A stretch of 6,750 bases of DNA from an uncultured Clostridia bacterium. Its GTDB lineage: Bacteria > Bacillota > Clostridia > Oscillospirales > Ruminococcaceae. Both the position numbers and the translations under genes were made by a program. The notes beneath the pieces are model-generated. The model was not told where the DNA came from, made no database searches, and saw only the letters and a list, made by a program, of their open reading frames with translations. The DNA lies in assembly GCA_946183095.1 (NCBI GenBank), contig CAMHBE010000104.1, positions 1-6,750 on the forward strand, read 5' to 3'. Each line of letters starts with the position of its first letter. The stretch's first letter is position 1. This document shows positions 4,838 to 6,750 of the stretch, piece after piece.

Positions 4838-6750
4838 CAATGCAAAGCATACACCGATCTCCACACATACTACAATAACGGCATTCATCAGAAATATAAA
4901 TGTGAGCAACAGTGCAACAGGTATTCCTGTAAGCTGAAATGGGAGAAATATAAGGTTTTCCGCGCCTGACAAAATATCCTCTGTGCCATAAAGGAACAGG
5001 TATCTTGCCACCATAGCAAAATAAAACAATGCAGAGAATGCCACGGAAAGAATAACTCCATTCCTCACCCTATACATTTGCAGCTTCCGGCTGCCGTTCT
5101 TCAGTGATCGCGCAAATAACGCAAAGCCGCTTACCCTGTCTGTTCCATAGACCGGAAATGTAAGAAACAGCATAAGCACTGTCGGAACAAGAACCGTGAG
5201 CGGATCACCTTCATATATCTTTCTGTAACCGGTGTCATAGATAAGTGAAGAGCAGGGAAGATCCCTCAGCGTATCATACTGTCCAACAAACCGGGCAAAG
5301 GAACGCTCTCCCATGAGCTGCTGCGACAGTGCCGCATACTGTGTGTTGTAGTCGGCAGCGGTGAGCTTGCCCTGTAAAAAAGCCTCTGATAAAGCCGACA
5401 TATCGCTGCGAACGCCGTCAAACCGCGCCTGTTCTGACTTGATGTAGCTCACGGTATTTTCCGTGATAATACCTCCGCCGGCACGGATATAGTCAGCGTA
5501 CATCATATCGTCGATGTCGAGGGGACGGGTGATACTGCCCAGCCACAGGGCAAATCCCGCGATGAACAGTGCTGTTATCACAAGCCCCTTGTGGGAGATG
5601 AATGTTCGGTAAAGCTCGTTTACCCATATTTTACAGCTTACACGGCGGTCTTTCATTTTCGCCTTTCTTTGCTCCGCCGGAGCCGAGCATTTCCGATAAA
5701 GTGATACAGTAACAGCTGTCAGCGTAATCAGTATCAACATACACGCAGACAGCGCAATAACCGCCGGATTTACTGGCTCGCCGAACACATTGACATTGAT
5801 ATAATTCCCGAATAGTTCGTCGGGGGCGGATAATGCGGCGGGGGAGGAGAATTTCAGAGATGCAAGTGCTGATACGCTCCCGATGCCGTAGTAAATTACC
5901 GTTGAGACAACTGCCGCCGAGTAGGTAAACAGCACCGCGGTCTGCTTTTGTGTAAAAAGTGACAGCATTGCAGTGAGCTCGCCGAAAACCGAGACTGCCG
6001 CTGTTTTCTCAAGCAGCGATAGCAAAATAAATCCGATGACCGGAATATTCAGTGTGGTGTTATAATATCCTGCAAGCGAACACAGCGGACGTAACAGATC
6101 ACCAAGTCCGAAGCGAATCTCACCGGCAAGCCCTGCCGCAGTTGTTCCCGCAAAGAGGACAATAAACGCTGAAATAACAACAGTACCGGTCTTTGCAAGG
6201 GCAAACCTTGCATTTCCATTTTTCAGCGATAGCGTCAATATCGTTCCGCCGTTTCTCTCGCTGCCGAACAGCAGCAAAGCCGTCATGACTGCCGCTGTCA
6301 GCGCAGAAATATCCACTGCGTAATTGCAAAGGACGCGTTCACATCCCTCGCTTGGATAATACTGAGGTGATGCTGTTATCATAGGCGCGTAAGCAGCCTT
6401 CGTGAGGACCGAGTTTTTCCGCTCAAATTCGCCGCCGATAATGGACAGCAATACATCGTTGCCGTTTGTTATGCCGTCAATGTGAGCACTGTAATTCTGC
6501 AATCCTATATAGCCCGAATACTCACGCTTGTACAGTTTGAGCAGGTCATAGACTTCCACTGAATTTTTGGTATTGTTCTTGTACTTCTCAATGTATTTCG
6601 CAGAGCGCTCGTCACTGAATGCAGGAGTGTCAAGCTCTCCCCACAGCAGAGCGTCATATATCGTCAGCTCAAGCACCCGTTCTTCAAGATGTACACCGAT
6701 CTCCTCGTCAGACAGTACGGATATGTCCGCGCGGAATTCGTTATATGCTG
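4811..6750 (-). CDS. ABC-2-type transporter permease with two homologous halves, N-terminus outside window
   Basis: The frame is open to the right edge (first complete codon at 6748), so the GTG at 6676 is probably internal and the start lies outside. About 645 residues are visible. The protein would be the membrane subunit of an ABC transporter; no ATPase gene is in view. Numbered from 6748, residues 1-140 form a polar, probably extracytoplasmic domain, then helices at about 145-162, 188-207, 234-265, 269-297 and 328-351. A basic cytoplasmic linker (352-385) leads to a helix at 388-404, a second polar domain (405-514) and helices at 516-535, 564-588 and 601-637. After the helix following each polar domain comes the typical ABC-2 loop: GSERNGG then SLKNG (162-178), and GTDRVSG then SLKNG (535-552). 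This indicates two repeated halves in one chain. The substrate is unknown. The C-terminus (ALKKWCQANS) may be altered by a frame change at an A6 run (4832-4837). Confidence 0.8.
   Translation of the reverse strand, partial: AYNEFRADISVLSDEEIGVHLEERVLELTIYDALLWGELDTPAFSDERSAKYIEKYKNNTKNSVEVYDLLKLYKREYSGYIGLQNYSAHIDGITNGNDVLLSIIGGEFERKNSVLTKAAYAPMITASPQYYPSEGCERVLCNYAVDISALTAAVMTALLLFGSERNGGTILTLSLKNGNARFALAKTGTVVISAFIVLFAGTTAAGLAGEIRFGLGDLLRPLCSLAGYYNTTLNIPVIGFILLSLLEKTAAVSVFGELTAMLSLFTQKQTAVLFTYSAAVVSTVIYYGIGSVSALASLKFSSPAALSAPDELFGNYINVNVFGEPVNPAVIALSACMLILITLTAVTVSLYRKCSAPAEQRKAKMKDRRVSCKIWVNELYRTFISHKGLVITALFIAGFALWLGSITRPLDIDDMMYADYIRAGGGIITENTVSYIKSEQARFDGVRSDMSALSEAFLQGKLTAADYNTQYAALSQQLMGERSFARFVGQYDTLRDLPCSSLIYDTGYRKIYEGDPLTVLVPTVLMLFLTFPVYGTDRVSGFALFARSLKNGSRKLQMYRVRNGVILSVAFSALFYFAMVARYLFLYGTEDILSGAENLIFLPFQLTGIPVALLLTFIFLMNAVIVVCVEIGVCFALKKWCQANS

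Noticed and set aside
4718..4969. 83-codon plus-strand ORF with a hydrophobic N-terminus
   Set aside because: It begins inside the terminator loop, lacks a ribosome binding site, and most of it lies antisense to the permease C-terminus and its tail.
6676..6678. GTG at 6676 as the permease start
   Set aside because: The frame stays open through the right edge, and the first half would lack its expected first membrane helix, so the start is outside the window.

Overview
The window looks like a chromosomal segment of a Gram-positive gut Clostridium, most plausibly Ruminococcus or a close Oscillospiraceae/Lachnospiraceae relative. This is inferred from the mid-GC coding sequence with AT-rich spacers, a textbook sigma-A promoter, a PlsC-like acyltransferase of the type with a C-terminal zinc ribbon, and a two-half ABC-2 permease. 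No rRNA or other taxonomic marker is present, so the assignment is tentative.

Layout. Positions 1-160 hold the 3' end of an unidentified plus-strand gene with one C-terminal membrane helix. Positions 179-1603 encode a nucleobase/cation symporter-1 (NCS1, cytosine-permease-like) transporter, cut by an in-frame TAA at 476-478 so that it reads as a 99-residue and a 372-residue ORF. Its stop overlaps the start (ATGA) of a 425-residue lysophospholipid acyltransferase-like protein (1600-2877). A strong promoter at 2874-2902, starting over the end of that gene, drives a 439-residue membrane-anchored alpha/beta-hydrolase lipase (2923-4242). Its predicted transcription start falls on a run of eight G that also forms part of the ribosome binding site.

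Positions 4243-4810 hold no intact gene. They contain AT-rich spacer with weak hairpins, a decayed minus-strand coding remnant (about 4538-4688), and a perfect 14-bp inverted-repeat terminator (4698-4734). From 4811 to the right edge, on the minus strand, lies a large ABC-2-type permease whose N-terminus is outside the window; its ATPase partner is not visible.

How the genes work together. The acyltransferase and the lipase could form a lipid acyl-chain remodelling pair (add and remove acyl chains), but they have separate promoters and the link is only suggested by adjacency. The NCS1 transporter is translationally coupled to the acyltransferase, so its premature stop may affect the latter's expression. 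The permease is an unrelated convergent unit.

Three possible gene disruptions occur here: the NCS1 nonsense codon, and two reading-frame breaks at A6 runs (in the remnant and at the permease C-terminus). Both A6 breaks would be repaired by removing one A, so either real decay or consensus error should be considered. I see no CRISPR array, tRNA, intact insertion sequence or clearly new defence-type system.
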